Assembly (NCBI GenBank): GCA_025964675.1
Contig: JAOPYI010000035.1
Coordinates: 1-39,032, forward strand
Direction: 5' to 3'
Source: Sphaerisporangium sp.
GTDB taxonomy: Bacteria; Actinomycetota; Actinomycetes; Streptosporangiales; Streptosporangiaceae
Length of the DNA stretch: 39,032 nucleotides
Shown one piece after another: positions 7,904 to 16,214 of the stretch. Position numbers and translations under genes: made by a program. The notes beneath the pieces were generated by a model. The model did not search any database. It saw nothing but the letters and a program-made list of their open reading frames with translations, and had not been told where the DNA came from. The first letter of the stretch is position 1. The number at the start of each line of letters is the position of its first letter.

Positions 7904-10267
7904 ATGACCACGAACCCGGCCGTCGACGGCTCCCCCCTCAGCCCGGCGGAACTCAGGACGGGCGCGGAGGCCACCACACCGGTCCGGCGGAAAGGAGGTC
8001 TCGTCCGCCACGGAAAAGCGCGGCGCTTCATCACCTCGGGATGGTTGCCGGCGGCGCTGACGACGGCCTCCGCCGTGACCGTCCTCGGTCACTACGGCGT
8101 CTCGGCCAAGGAGACAGCGGTCTTCGGCGCCTATCTCCTGCTGTGTGTCGCCCTCCCCGGCATGTTGCTCGTCAGAGCCATGTTCCCCCGCGCCCGCACG
8201 CCCGCGGAAGACCTGGCTCTCGGGCTGGCACTCGGCTACGCCGCGGAAGTGCTCGCCTACGTCCCCGCCCGTGCCGCTGGCATGCCCCTGCTCGTCCTGC
8301 TGTGGCCGCTGGCCGTTTACAGCGCCTTCCTGCTTCTGCCACGGCTGCGCCGACACTGGAAGGCGACGCCTCTCCGCACGACCCCGCTGTGGTGGACATG
8401 GTTCCTCGCGCTGGTCGTCATGTACCTGGTCGGCTGGAGCGCGTTCACCTGCTTCCGCCTCAATGCCCTCACCTGGCCGCAGGCCGGATGGGCTCATCAT
8501 GACCTGCCGTTCAGCCTGTCCCTGATCGGCGAGCTCAAGCATCACATGCCGCCGACCATGCCCGAGGTGGCCGGGGAACCGCTCCACTACCACTGGTTCG
8601 TCTACGCGCACTTCGCGGCCTCGAGCTGGATCACCGGGATCGAGCCGATGACACTGCTGTTCCGCCTTTCCGTGCTTCCCATGCTCGCCGCCTTCGTCGT
8701 CATCGTCGCCATGACGGGGCGTCGGGTGACGGGCTGCCGTACGGGAGCGGTGCTGGCGATCATCGGCACGCTGTTCGTGGCGACACCCAGTCTCTACGCC
8801 AACACCAACGGGCTGCTGCGCTGGACGGGCGTCCTGCACGTGCCATGGAACAGTCCGACGCAGACGTTCGGCGCACTGCTGTTCGCCCCGGTCGTGCTCA
8901 TCCTGATCGACCTGCTCACCCGGCCGAAGGGGGGCGCCGCGAGATGGCCTCTCCTCGGAATATTGCTTGTGGCGCTGATGGGAGCCAAGTCCACGTATCT
9001 CCCCATTTTGACGGCGGGGCTGACGGTGGTGACGGTGACCGAGCTGCTCAGGCGGCACCGGCCGCCCTGGCCCGCGCTCGCCGCGCTCGGGATGACGATC
9101 ACCTGTCTCGCCTACGCACAGGTCGTGCTCTTCGGCCGTGTCCGGCAGGGGACGGTGCTCGATCCGCTCTCGATCGGGCGCGGCACCTGGCGAGATCTCA
9201 TCGAGCAGGGCGCGCGGGCCACGCCTGAGCCCGCCTCGGTGCTGGGCGTCGCCCTGGTGTACGTGCTCTGCTGGACCATCACGTGGTGCGGCGTGCTCGG
9301 GCTGCTGAACAGACCGCGTCTGCTGGTCCGGCCGCCGGTGGTGCTCATGCTCGCCATGGCGGTCTGCGGTGCCGGCCTGATGCTGCTGCTCGGCAGCCCA
9401 GGCGATCTGAACGAGTCGTACTTCCTGCAGGCGAACTATCCGTATCTGGCCGTGCTCGCAGGCTACGGGCTCATCGTCGTCGTGCGGAGTGAAAGGCCAC
9501 CGGCCGTGTCGTTGGTGTGCGCCGCCGCCGCCGGCATGGCGGTCGCCTACATGATCCGCGCCTTCTGCCACGTCGAAGTGCCCCTTCCCTCCGGCAAGCC
9601 GGACACCGACCTGTACCTGCCGTTCGCCGTCCTGCTCGGGATCCTTGTCGCGGCCGCGGCCTTTGTGGCCGGGATGCGGCGCCGCCTCCGGATGTGGGCA
9701 CTTCTCCTCACAATGATCACGGCAGTCGGCGCACCCGCCGCCTGGCAGGCGCGCGTTCTGTCTCACGCGAGTCTGGGAGCGAACAGCAATCTCGTCGCCG
9801 ACGGTCATCCGGCACCGGAGCAGATACCGCAGGGTGCTCTCGCCGCGGGGCGGTGGCTGCGCGCACACTCGCGCCCGAGCGAGCTGATCGCCACGAACGC
9901 CCACTGCCGCTGGGGGTACGAGAACCCGTGCGACAGCCGTCACTTCTGGGTGTCCGCACTCACCGAACGGCGCGTGCTCGTGGAAGGGTGGACCTACGCC
10001 GCCACCAACCTGGATCGTTGGCGCGCCGGTCAGCCGTACCCCACTTTTCCATTCTGGGACGGCGAGCGCATGCGGGCCAACGACGCGGTGTTCCTCGATC
10101 CCTCCGCGACGGCGGTCGCGCGCCTGCGGGAGCGATACGGGGTGCGGTGGCTGATGGTGGACGAGCGCATCACGAGGCCTCGGACAGGACTCGAGCGCTT
10201 TGCGAGCTTCCAGGTCCGCTACGGGGACTATGCGATCTACGGTCTGGCGGAGCGGCCGGCTTCGTAG
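7904..10267 (+). CDS. Large polytopic membrane protein, GT-C-like glycosyltransferase candidate
   Basis: 787 aa with roughly a dozen hydrophobic segments between residues 40 and 610, then a soluble C-terminal part of about 160 residues. It is clearly paralogous to the 805-aa protein at 18546-20963. Both share GELKHHMPP (residue 209 here), GEPLHYHWFVYAH (about 224), SPTQTFGALLFAPV (about 317) and the C-terminal HCRWGYENPCD (667). Size, topology and acidic/His residues in an early loop resemble GT-C enzymes that use polyprenyl-phosphate sugars outside the membrane. I do not recognise a named family, and a polymerase or ligase role is also possible. ATG 7904 is used; GTG 7859 in frame would add 15 residues. 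Neither has a good ribosome binding site. Confidence 0.8.
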   Translation: MTTNPAVDGSPLSPAELRTGAEATTPVRRKGGLVRHGKARRFITSGWLPAALTTASAVTVLGHYGVSAKETAVFGAYLLLCVALPGMLLVRAMFPRARTPAEDLALGLALGYAAEVLAYVPARAAGMPLLVLLWPLAVYSAFLLLPRLRRHWKATPLRTTPLWWTWFLALVVMYLVGWSAFTCFRLNALTWPQAGWAHHDLPFSLSLIGELKHHMPPTMPEVAGEPLHYHWFVYAHFAASSWITGIEPMTLLFRLSVLPMLAAFVVIVAMTGRRVTGCRTGAVLAIIGTLFVATPSLYANTNGLLRWTGVLHVPWNSPTQTFGALLFAPVVLILIDLLTRPKGGAARWPLLGILLVALMGAKSTYLPILTAGLTVVTVTELLRRHRPPWPALAALGMTITCLAYAQVVLFGRVRQGTVLDPLSIGRGTWRDLIEQGARATPEPASVLGVALVYVLCWTITWCGVLGLLNRPRLLVRPPVVLMLAMAVCGAGLMLLLGSPGDLNESYFLQANYPYLAVLAGYGLIVVVRSERPPAVSLVCAAAAGMAVAYMIRAFCHVEVPLPSGKPDTDLYLPFAVLLGILVAAAAFVAGMRRRLRMWALLLTMITAVGAPAAWQARVLSHASLGANSNLVADGHPAPEQIPQGALAAGRWLRAHSRPSELIATNAHCRWGYENPCDSRHFWVSALTERRVLVEGWTYAATNLDRWRAGQPYPTFPFWDGERMRANDAVFLDPSATAVARLRERYGVRWLMVDERITRPRTGLERFASFQVRYGDYAIYGLAERPAS

Positions 10268-10292
10268 TCCTCCGGGCCACTTCCGCAGGCAC

Positions 10293-10325
10293 GGCCGTCG
10301 GACCAGGGATCCTCGGTCAGCGGCC
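10293..10325. terminator. Imperfect stem-loop between convergent genes
   Basis: GGCCG and GACC on the left pair with GGTC and CGGCC on the right. It sits in the 66-base gap between two converging genes, so it may stop transcription from both sides. Confidence 0.4.
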
Positions 10326-10333
10326 AAGGATCG

Positions 10334-11116
10334 CTAGCGCGCCGAGCTCAGCCGCCGCAGCACTCTCATTTCACGCAAGAAGCGGGCATACTGGGCCAAC
10401 GTCGGGCTATACCACTGTTCGCTGTCCAGGTCGGAGCGCTCGTACGGTTGCGCCCGGCCCTCCGTCACGGCGCGCACGGCTTCTGCCATCGCATCGAGTG
10501 CCCCGAGGTACTGCCTCACCGGCAGGGTGCGGTAGGTGTCGCTGAACGGATCAACGGCGACGGATTTCTGCGCGAGTATGGCGCCGGTGTCCACGCCGGG
10601 ATCGACCAGATGGATCGTTGTCCCCACCAGCTCCGAACGGCCCTCGTATATCGCCCAGAAACCACCGTGCACCCCTCGGTATCGCGGTGTTATCCCGACA
10701 TGGATGTTGATGAAAACCGGGGCGAGCTGAAGGATCCGCCTGGCGATGATCCCCGTACCCGAGACCACCACCGCCGAGGGACGCTCACGCCGCAGCAGTT
10801 CCGTTACCTCCGGGCCGTTCACGGAACTCACGTCGAGGACATTGAGGCGACCGTCAGGGGCGCGGACATCCCGGCCGGCCAGTAGTCCGGCGATCCGTCC
10901 ACGTGATCGCCGTTTGATCACCAGGCGGTCGTAGCCGACGAAGGCGAGCTGGGCCCCTACGGTTCGTATCCCGAGCTTACGGAGACGGTGGCGGAACAAC
11001 TTTGTTTTCCGTGACCGCTCGAAGGCCACCGTTGATACGTCGAACTGTTCCGCCAGATGATTGATCAGCAAATAGGACGTCAGGCTGCGCGAGGCGAGGA
11101 TCACGATGCCGCTCAC
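10334..11116 (-). CDS. Formyltransferase family protein, probable sugar N-formyltransferase
   Basis: A 260-aa protein with the catalytic core of 10-formyl-tetrahydrofolate transferases. The Asn-His pair is N137/H139 in INIHVGITPRYRG, and the aspartate is D176 in VDPGVDTGAIL. It lacks the C-terminal tRNA-binding domain of methionyl-tRNA formyltransferase and is about 50 residues shorter, so a housekeeping role is unlikely. Homologues in glycan loci formylate amino groups of nucleotide sugars. Here dTDP-Fuc4N or dTDP-Fuc3N are possible acceptors, in competition with the acetyltransferases, or an amino group freed by the adjacent deacetylase. The GTG start overlaps the stop of the upstream deacetylase by 4 bases (GTGA), so the two are translated together. 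Confidence 0.82.
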   Translation of the reverse strand: MSGIVILASRSLTSYLLINHLAEQFDVSTVAFERSRKTKLFRHRLRKLGIRTVGAQLAFVGYDRLVIKRRSRGRIAGLLAGRDVRAPDGRLNVLDVSSVNGPEVTELLRRERPSAVVVSGTGIIARRILQLAPVFINIHVGITPRYRGVHGGFWAIYEGRSELVGTTIHLVDPGVDTGAILAQKSVAVDPFSDTYRTLPVRQYLGALDAMAEAVRAVTEGRAQPYERSDLDSEQWYSPTLAQYARFLREMRVLRRLSSAR

Positions 11117-12102
11117 TGACGCCTCTCCGCCGGGACGAAACCGTTCGCGCCTTCCAGGATGAGGTCGGCGGTCTCCGCCATCGTCATCACGAGGAGTTCT
11201 CCTCTATCCCGGCGCTCCGAGATGTCACGCAGGACGTGTTCCAGCGTGTGGAACATCCGATCGCCGGTACCCAGATTGAAGGGGTGAAACCAGAGGTGGT
11301 AAAGCTCACCCCTGTCAGCCGCACGATCGAGGCCCAGCCGGGCCTGTCTGATTCTGGAGGAGGGTGGGATGAGCTTTCGAATTCCATTGTCCCCGAGCAG
11401 GAACTGCGACGCGGGAAGATTGACAAGACGGTCGCCCTCCCGAAGCGCGTTCAGGTCATACGTCGGGGCCGGTGTGCCAACGGCTCGATCGAGGATGTGA
11501 ACGGCGCCACGCCTGTTCCCGTACCAGTTTCGCTCGACCCCTCGGTAGGCGACTATCCCGAAATCATCCAGCGTGTCGACATATGCGACCTGGTTGCGCG
11601 GATAGACAATGGAACGCACGATGATTCCATGTTGCCTGCCTGTCCGGCAGGCGGCCTCGAGATCTCGCTTCCACACTGTCCGGGTGGTCGATGCGTCATG
11701 CGCGTATATGTGACCGAAGGTGTGCGTACCGATCTCATGGCGGATGCGTGCACCGGTGATCCACTCCAGCAGGTCGGGAGCGTGATACCACCGCCCCGGC
11801 GTGCGACCTCCGTGTCGCCGGTCTGCCGGTGCCGTCAGGAGCCGTCCCACCACTGCCCACGTGGCAGGAATTCGATAGGTGTCCAGCAGGCGGATCAGGC
11901 GGCGGATGATCTCCGGCTCTTCGTCGAGAACTTTACAGAATCGCGGCAGATCTGCGGCGTTCATGCCCCAGGCCAGCTCTGTATCGATAGATAGAATGCA
12001 GATTCCCGGCATGACGGCAAGGCTATCAAGGGCGTACGACTTTCGGCTGACGCGAGACTTCGACTCCTTCTCGGGTTCGTTCAAGATAGAGCCATACCGC
12101 AT
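11113..12102 (-). CDS. Polysaccharide deacetylase family protein (NodB-like fold)
   Basis: A carbohydrate esterase 4-like protein, 329 aa from ATG 12102. Motif 1 is LSIDTELAW, with the aspartate at residue 40. Motif 2 is HEIGTHTFGHIY, with the two metal-binding histidines. A later YPRNQV stretch resembles motif 3. The family removes acetyl groups from N-acetyl sugars. No signal peptide is visible, so it may act on a cytoplasmic lipid-linked intermediate. ATG 12012 would start the protein 9 residues before the catalytic aspartate, as many homologues do. Neither start has a ribosome binding site. Codon third positions here are less GC-rich than in neighbours. It overlaps the formyltransferase, which suggests deacetylation followed by formylation of the same amine, a guess from order only. 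Confidence 0.85.
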   Translation of the reverse strand: MRYGSILNEPEKESKSRVSRKSYALDSLAVMPGICILSIDTELAWGMNAADLPRFCKVLDEEPEIIRRLIRLLDTYRIPATWAVVGRLLTAPADRRHGGRTPGRWYHAPDLLEWITGARIRHEIGTHTFGHIYAHDASTTRTVWKRDLEAACRTGRQHGIIVRSIVYPRNQVAYVDTLDDFGIVAYRGVERNWYGNRRGAVHILDRAVGTPAPTYDLNALREGDRLVNLPASQFLLGDNGIRKLIPPSSRIRQARLGLDRAADRGELYHLWFHPFNLGTGDRMFHTLEHVLRDISERRDRGELLVMTMAETADLILEGANGFVPAERRQ

Positions 12103-12281
12103 CTAAGGGCGAGGCGCCGCATGCCCGCACACCCACACGAACGGCATCGCCGTTCCACCGCGACCCTCCAATCTCGACACTCATAACAAATCAACTGAAA
12201 CGGCATCGGATCGTCGGATCGACGGCGATGGACATGGTGTTCACTCCATGACACGGCGCGGCGTGGGGACGCGCTGCACCG

Positions 12282-12339
12282 ATATCGAATCGCTGTTTCG
12301 ATATGCTGGCCATAATTTGAGTCGGCGCCTCTCGCCGAC
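12282..12339 (+). promoter_or_regulatory. Candidate regulated promoter: palindrome, -10 box and 5' stem-loop
   Basis: An inverted repeat (ATATCGAA at 12282-12289, TTCGATAT at 12297-12304) covers the expected -35 position. A good -10 box, CATAAT, follows at 12311-12316. No consensus -35 is present. A transcript starting near 12322 would begin with a perfect 7-bp hairpin, GTCGGCG/CGCCGAC (12321-12339). Activator dependence or repression through the palindrome is inference. Confidence 0.4.
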
Positions 12340-12392
12340 GATCGGCCCGAATTCTCAAGGTGGATGTCGGAGAACAGTCACACGGAGGTCAA

Positions 12393-12470
12393 ATGGAATC
12401 CATGATTCACGCAGCCCACAGACTGATCGACATGTCCTCGGCGGGCCCGTGCAAGCGGGAGGCAAGATGA
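12393..12470 (+). CDS. Leader mini-ORF 1 (25 aa) upstream of GT4
   Basis: ATG 12393 follows GGAGGT with 3 spacer bases. The frame runs 25 codons, starts MESMIHAAHRL and ends CKREAR. It has no recognisable domain. Its TGA overlaps the ATG of the next mini-ORF (ATGA at 12467-12470). A strong ribosome binding site plus coupling suggests translation, but the peptide itself may not matter. Confidence 0.35.
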   Translation: MESMIHAAHRLIDMSSAGPCKREAR

Positions 12471-12514
12471 GAATCGCCTGCGGAATGGTGCTGTGGTGTC
12501 AATGCAGCACGTGA
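12467..12514 (+). CDS. Leader mini-ORF 2 (15 aa, Cys-rich) overlapping the GT4 start
   Basis: ATG 12467 follows GGGAGG with good spacing and encodes MRIACGMVLWCQCST. Its TGA at 12512 lies beyond the GTG 12493, GTG 12496 and ATG 12502 start candidates of the glycosyltransferase, which is in another frame. Ribosomes ending here could restart on those codons, which lack a good site of their own. Confidence 0.35.
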   Translation: MRIACGMVLWCQCST

Positions 12515-13671
12515 TCAGGCGGATCAAGCCGAGGGCGATCCGGACGGCGGAGCTTACCTCGTCCCGGCCGCTGTGCGGCCCCATTCGCGTCTGCGAAGTG
12601 ATCAAGGAACTGACCATGGGTGGTGCGGAGACCGCTCTGGTGGAGCGGCTGAAGGCGGCGCCCGGGGACGGTGTCACGTACACGGTCGTCTGCCTGTCCG
12701 CCTCGTGGAATGTCCTCATCGACAAGATCCGCGCGGTGGGGATCGAAGTCATCGATCTCAGCGACCGCTCCCGGCTCTCGGCGTACATCCGGCTCGTCAC
12801 GGTGGTCAGGCGGCTCGCCCCCCAAGTGGTCAACATGCATTCCCCGCTGCCCGCCATCGTGCTGCGACTCTTCATCCGCCTGTGGGGCCCCAAGCCCCGC
12901 CTCATCCACACCGTTTCGGGTATCAAGTATCGGCCTGCCACCCTGCTCCTCGATCGCCTCACCAGGCGACTGGACGACCACACGGTCGCCGTGGCCACGG
13001 TGGTGGCGCGCTCCCCCACCACCGTCGGAGCGCGCCGCGTGTCCGTCCGGATCCACGGGATCGACCTTCGGAGGCAGCGGGAATGGGCGGCGCGGGCCGA
13101 CGAGGTGAGACGGGAGTTCGCCGTCTCGGACGACGCGTTCCTTGTTCTCTCCGTGGCCAATCTCCGTGCGTGTAAGAACCACCAGATGCTCATCGAGGCC
13201 GCCGCCGAGGTCGTGCGCGCCCGCCCGGACGCGCTCTTCCTGCTCGCCGGTGAGGGCCCGCTGCGCGAGCAGATCAACGCGGAGATCCAGCGAAGGGGCC
13301 TCGGAGATCACATGCGTCTCCTCGGACGCGTCCCGGATGCCTACAGGCTCATCGCCGCGGCGGATCTGCTGGTGCTGAGCTCGCACAACGAGGGCCTGCC
13401 CGTCGTCGCCATGGAGGCGCTCGGAGCCGGGGTACCCGTCGTGGCCACGGAAGTGGGCGGCCTTCCCGACATCATCACCTCGGGGCAGAACGGCATCCTT
13501 ACCCGCCCTGGATCACCTTCTGCGCTCGCGGAAGGCCTGCTGAAGGCGATGGAGCCCATCGAGCATCGCAGGCTGCGGTCGGGGGCCGCGTCGAGCGACC
13601 CACAGATGCTCGACATGGTCAACACCGCACGCTGGTTCGAAGACCTCTACCAGGGTTTCACTCGAAGATGA
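12493..13671 (+). CDS. GT4-family glycosyltransferase
   Basis: A GT-B retaining glycosyltransferase, 392 aa from GTG 12493; GTG 12496 and ATG 12502 are equally possible. The N-terminal acceptor domain opens at IRVCEVIKELTMGGAETALV. The C-terminal donor domain has LLAGEGPLREQI, the loop RVPDAYRLIAAADLLVLSS, and the nucleotide-sugar motif HNEGLPVVAMEALGAGVPVV. It is cytoplasmic, with no membrane segment, and should add one sugar to the lipid-linked repeat. It is a close paralogue of the enzyme at 26532, but carries about 30 extra residues at its N-terminus. The start sits inside a mini-ORF, so its translation probably depends on the leader. The stop overlaps the next small frame by ATGA. Confidence 0.92.
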   Translation: MVSMQHVIRRIKPRAIRTAELTSSRPLCGPIRVCEVIKELTMGGAETALVERLKAAPGDGVTYTVVCLSASWNVLIDKIRAVGIEVIDLSDRSRLSAYIRLVTVVRRLAPQVVNMHSPLPAIVLRLFIRLWGPKPRLIHTVSGIKYRPATLLLDRLTRRLDDHTVAVATVVARSPTTVGARRVSVRIHGIDLRRQREWAARADEVRREFAVSDDAFLVLSVANLRACKNHQMLIEAAAEVVRARPDALFLLAGEGPLREQINAEIQRRGLGDHMRLLGRVPDAYRLIAAADLLVLSSHNEGLPVVAMEALGAGVPVVATEVGGLPDIITSGQNGILTRPGSPSALAEGLLKAMEPIEHRRLRSGAASSDPQMLDMVNTARWFEDLYQGFTRR

Positions 13672-13766
13672 CAGGTTCGGCAGGTCGCGAGCGCGGGGTC
13701 ACGACCGGCGGGACGGCGAGAGCCTGTTCCGATCTCGCCGCGACGAGAAATCCACCTTGCGCATGA
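13668..13766 (+). CDS. Bridging mini-ORF (32 aa) between GT4 and Wzx
   Basis: ATG 13668 overlaps the GT4 stop (ATGA) and the frame ends with TGA overlapping the Wzx ATG 13763 (ATGA). The peptide starts MTGSAGRERG, is rich in Gly/Ala/Thr/Arg and resembles no family I know. It may serve only to carry ribosomes over the 91-base gap. Confidence 0.3.
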   Translation: MTGSAGRERGVTTGGTARACSDLAATRNPPCA

Positions 13767-15028
13767 GCAGTGCGGCGAGGGCCATTCTGCACACCCTGAT
13801 GGCTCGCGGAATGGTGACCGCGACGACCGCGGTCATCGGCGTGCTAACCGCGCGCACCCTGCTCCCCGAGGGCCGAGGGCAGTACGCGGTGCTCATCGCG
13901 CTCGCCTGGGCGGGTCTGGTGCTCGGCGGTCTATCCGTCGACCAGGGCCAGGTGGTCCTGTGGACCGATGCCGAGCACCGTCCCTCTCTGACGGCGAACG
14001 CACTGGTGCTGGGCGTCCTCATGGGTGTGGTGGTCGCACCTGCGATCGGTGTGGTGGCGATCCTGTCGGGTGTCGGTGCGGTCTGCACGTTGGTCATGCT
14101 GCTGGCCATGCCGATCTTGATCGTCTGGGAGTACCTCTGCGGCATCGTTCTGTTGCGGAACAGGACCGATGTACTGAACGGAGGCACGATCCTCGGCTCC
14201 CTCCTGTGGTGCGGCTCGGTGATCGTCGCGGCGCGGGCGGGATGGTTGACAGCGGAGCTGGCCTTCGCTCTCTGGACGGCGTACGAACTGATCACCGTCG
14301 TCTACTTCGTCATCGCGCTACGGCCCGACGTGCGGCGATTCGACCACAGGCTCGCCTGCCGAACCGTAGGCATCGGGCTCCGCTATCACCTCGGTCTTGT
14401 CTCCACGCAGTTGCTGGCGCGGGTCGAGGTGCTGATGGTGAACACGTTCGCGTCCACCAGTCAGGCCGGCCTGTACTCCGTCGCCGTCACCCTCGCCGAC
14501 CTCGCGCGGATTCCGGTGGAGGCACTGGTCAAGGTGGCGATGCCGAGGCAGGTGGAGGGAGACCACCTCCGGGCGGTGCACGTCACGCTCCGCGCCGCGC
14601 GCGGGGCTTTCGTCATGGGGGTGGTATCGGTGGGCGCGCTGTGCGCTCTGGCGTCCACGCTGGTTCCACTCGTCTATGGGGATGCGTTCAGGGGCAGCGT
14701 CGCCCCTTTCCTATGCCTCGCGCCGGGAGTCGTCTCCCTGAGCGTCTCCCGGCCGATCTGGATCTTCCTGGTGCGCCTCGACCGACCGTGGACGGTGACG
14801 ACGATGTCGGTTACGGCACTGGTGCTGGATGTGCTGCTTAATGTCTTCTTCATCCAGTTCTGGGGTGCCGTGGGGTGTGCCGCCGTTTCCAGCGCCGTTC
14901 TCACCGCGCTGGCCACCGCCCAGTGCGCGTGGTTCTTGCGGGTGAGCGAAACGCCTGTGCGGCGCCTACTTCCTCAGTGGTCGGAAATCGCGACATCGCT
15001 GTCGGCGGCGGGTGCTCGCGGAGGGTGA
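13763..15028 (+). CDS. wzx: Wzx-type polysaccharide flippase (MOP superfamily)
   Basis: 421 aa and very hydrophobic, with about 12 membrane segments. It starts with an amphipathic stretch and TARTLLPEGRGQYAVL, the hallmark first-helix region of Wzx and other MOP-superfamily flippases. Two six-helix halves are separated near residue 210, and IGLRYHLGLVSTQLLARVE opens the second half. The family moves undecaprenyl-diphosphate-linked repeat units across the membrane. ATG 13763 overlaps the stop of a mini-ORF; TTG 13757 in frame is an alternative. Sitting between GT4 and the dTDP-sugar genes, it is the only Wzx in the window and probably serves the main polymer. Confidence 0.9.
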   Translation: MSSAARAILHTLMARGMVTATTAVIGVLTARTLLPEGRGQYAVLIALAWAGLVLGGLSVDQGQVVLWTDAEHRPSLTANALVLGVLMGVVVAPAIGVVAILSGVGAVCTLVMLLAMPILIVWEYLCGIVLLRNRTDVLNGGTILGSLLWCGSVIVAARAGWLTAELAFALWTAYELITVVYFVIALRPDVRRFDHRLACRTVGIGLRYHLGLVSTQLLARVEVLMVNTFASTSQAGLYSVAVTLADLARIPVEALVKVAMPRQVEGDHLRAVHVTLRAARGAFVMGVVSVGALCALASTLVPLVYGDAFRGSVAPFLCLAPGVVSLSVSRPIWIFLVRLDRPWTVTTMSVTALVLDVLLNVFFIQFWGAVGCAAVSSAVLTALATAQCAWFLRVSETPVRRLLPQWSEIATSLSAAGARGG

Positions 15029-15097
15029 TCGAGGCAGTGGCCGCCGGCTCCGGCCCCGCGATCGTCAAGCCCCCCTTCGCCATGGATCAAAAAGAGA

Positions 15098-16210
15098 GTG
15101 AGTGCGGACGTGGCAGAACAAATATTGATCAACGATCTGAGCCGGCACGCGTCCTCAACGGAAACGGCTGTACGCGCTTCCGTCGAGCGGGTGCTGCGAA
15201 GCGGCTGGTACGTCCTGGGAAAGGACGGCGAGGCCTTCGAGCGGGATTTCGCCGCATATTGCGACACGAAGCACTGCGTCGGCGTCGCGAACGGAACCGA
15301 CGCGATCGAACTGGGTCTTCGCGCTCTGGGAGTTCGTGCCGGAAGCCGCGTCGCCTCGGTCGCGAACGCCGGCCATTACACGACGACCGCTCTGATGGCG
15401 CTCGCCGCTGAACCTGTCTTTGTCGACGTGGACCGTGATACGAAACTCATGGATCTCGCTCATCTACGGCAGGTCGCCGAAGAGGGCGTCATCGACGCGG
15501 TCGTGGTGACGCACCTTTTCGGGCTCCTCCATGATATGGAGGCGGTCCTGGACATCACGGCGCCGCTCGGAATCCCCGTGTTCGAGGACTGCGCGCAGGC
15601 TCACGGTGCGCGCCGAGGCGGACGACGCGCCGGCGGCTTCGGCGCCGCGGCCGGCTTCAGTTTCTATCCGACCAAGAACCTCGGGGCGCTCGGCGACGGT
15701 GGCGCGGTGGTCACCGGCAGCGCCGAGGTCGCCGAGCGAGTGAGACATCTGCGGCAGTACGGTTGGGAAGCGAAATATCATGCCAGCGTTCGTGGCGGTC
15801 GCAACAGCCGCCTCGACGAGATACAGGCGGCGATACTACGGGCCAAGCTGCCCTTCCTTGACGGCTGGAACGAGCGCCGCCGCGCCATCGCGAGGCGCTA
15901 CTCAACGGAGATCACTCATCCGCGGGTCCGATGCCCTGCCGTTCACGGTGAGGAGTTCGTCGCCCATCTCTATGTCCTCACGAGCGACGACAGGGATGGA
16001 CTTCGGACACATCTCGCGAAAGCAGCGATTCGCACGGATGTGCACTATCCCGTTCCCGACTACCGGCAACCGTGTCTCACGGAATTCAAAGGCTGGGCCG
16101 GACTCCCAGTGACCGACGAGCTGGCGTCGTCCATCCTGACGCTCCCCTGCTTTCCCGAACTCTCCGACGACGAGGTCACACGAGTGATCTCGTGCGTCAA
16201 CGCCTGGTGA
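15098..16210 (+). CDS. fdtB: dTDP-3-keto-6-deoxyhexose 3-aminotransferase (FdtB/QdtB type)
   Basis: A PLP-dependent DegT-family aminotransferase of 370 aa. The PLP lysine is K193 in FSFYPTKNLGALGDGGA, and other family motifs are GVANGTDAIELGLRALG, FEDCAQAHGA and SRLDEIQAAILRAKL. This sequence style is that of FdtB, QdtB and DesV, which aminate C3 of dTDP-3-keto-6-deoxyhexoses. It differs from the WecE-type enzyme at 447. FdtD, two genes downstream, carries the ketoisomerase that would supply its substrate and the acetyltransferase that would use its product. The galacto (Fuc3N) versus gluco (Qui3N) product cannot be decided from sequence by eye. GTG 15098 is preceded by AAAGAGA; GTG 15110 is an alternative. 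GT2 follows after 4 bases. Confidence 0.88.
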   Translation: MSADVAEQILINDLSRHASSTETAVRASVERVLRSGWYVLGKDGEAFERDFAAYCDTKHCVGVANGTDAIELGLRALGVRAGSRVASVANAGHYTTTALMALAAEPVFVDVDRDTKLMDLAHLRQVAEEGVIDAVVVTHLFGLLHDMEAVLDITAPLGIPVFEDCAQAHGARRGGRRAGGFGAAAGFSFYPTKNLGALGDGGAVVTGSAEVAERVRHLRQYGWEAKYHASVRGGRNSRLDEIQAAILRAKLPFLDGWNERRRAIARRYSTEITHPRVRCPAVHGEEFVAHLYVLTSDDRDGLRTHLAKAAIRTDVHYPVPDYRQPCLTEFKGWAGLPVTDELASSILTLPCFPELSDDEVTRVISCVNAW

Positions 16211-16214
16211 CGCC

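Noticed and set aside
7793-10327. Minus-strand open frame of 844 codons opposite the first GT-C-like gene
   Set aside because: Its composition is Arg/Gln/His/Gly-rich with no domain. The plus strand has a coherent membrane protein with a paralogue elsewhere in the window.
10334-11116. Housekeeping methionyl-tRNA formyltransferase
   Set aside because: The protein has no C-terminal tRNA-binding domain, is short, and is coupled to a deacetylase in a glycan locus.
14875-15411. Plus-strand frame bridging the Wzx end and FdtB
   Set aside because: It overlaps both genes widely in the wrong frame, is Arg-rich, and does not end at the FdtB start, unlike the true bridges.
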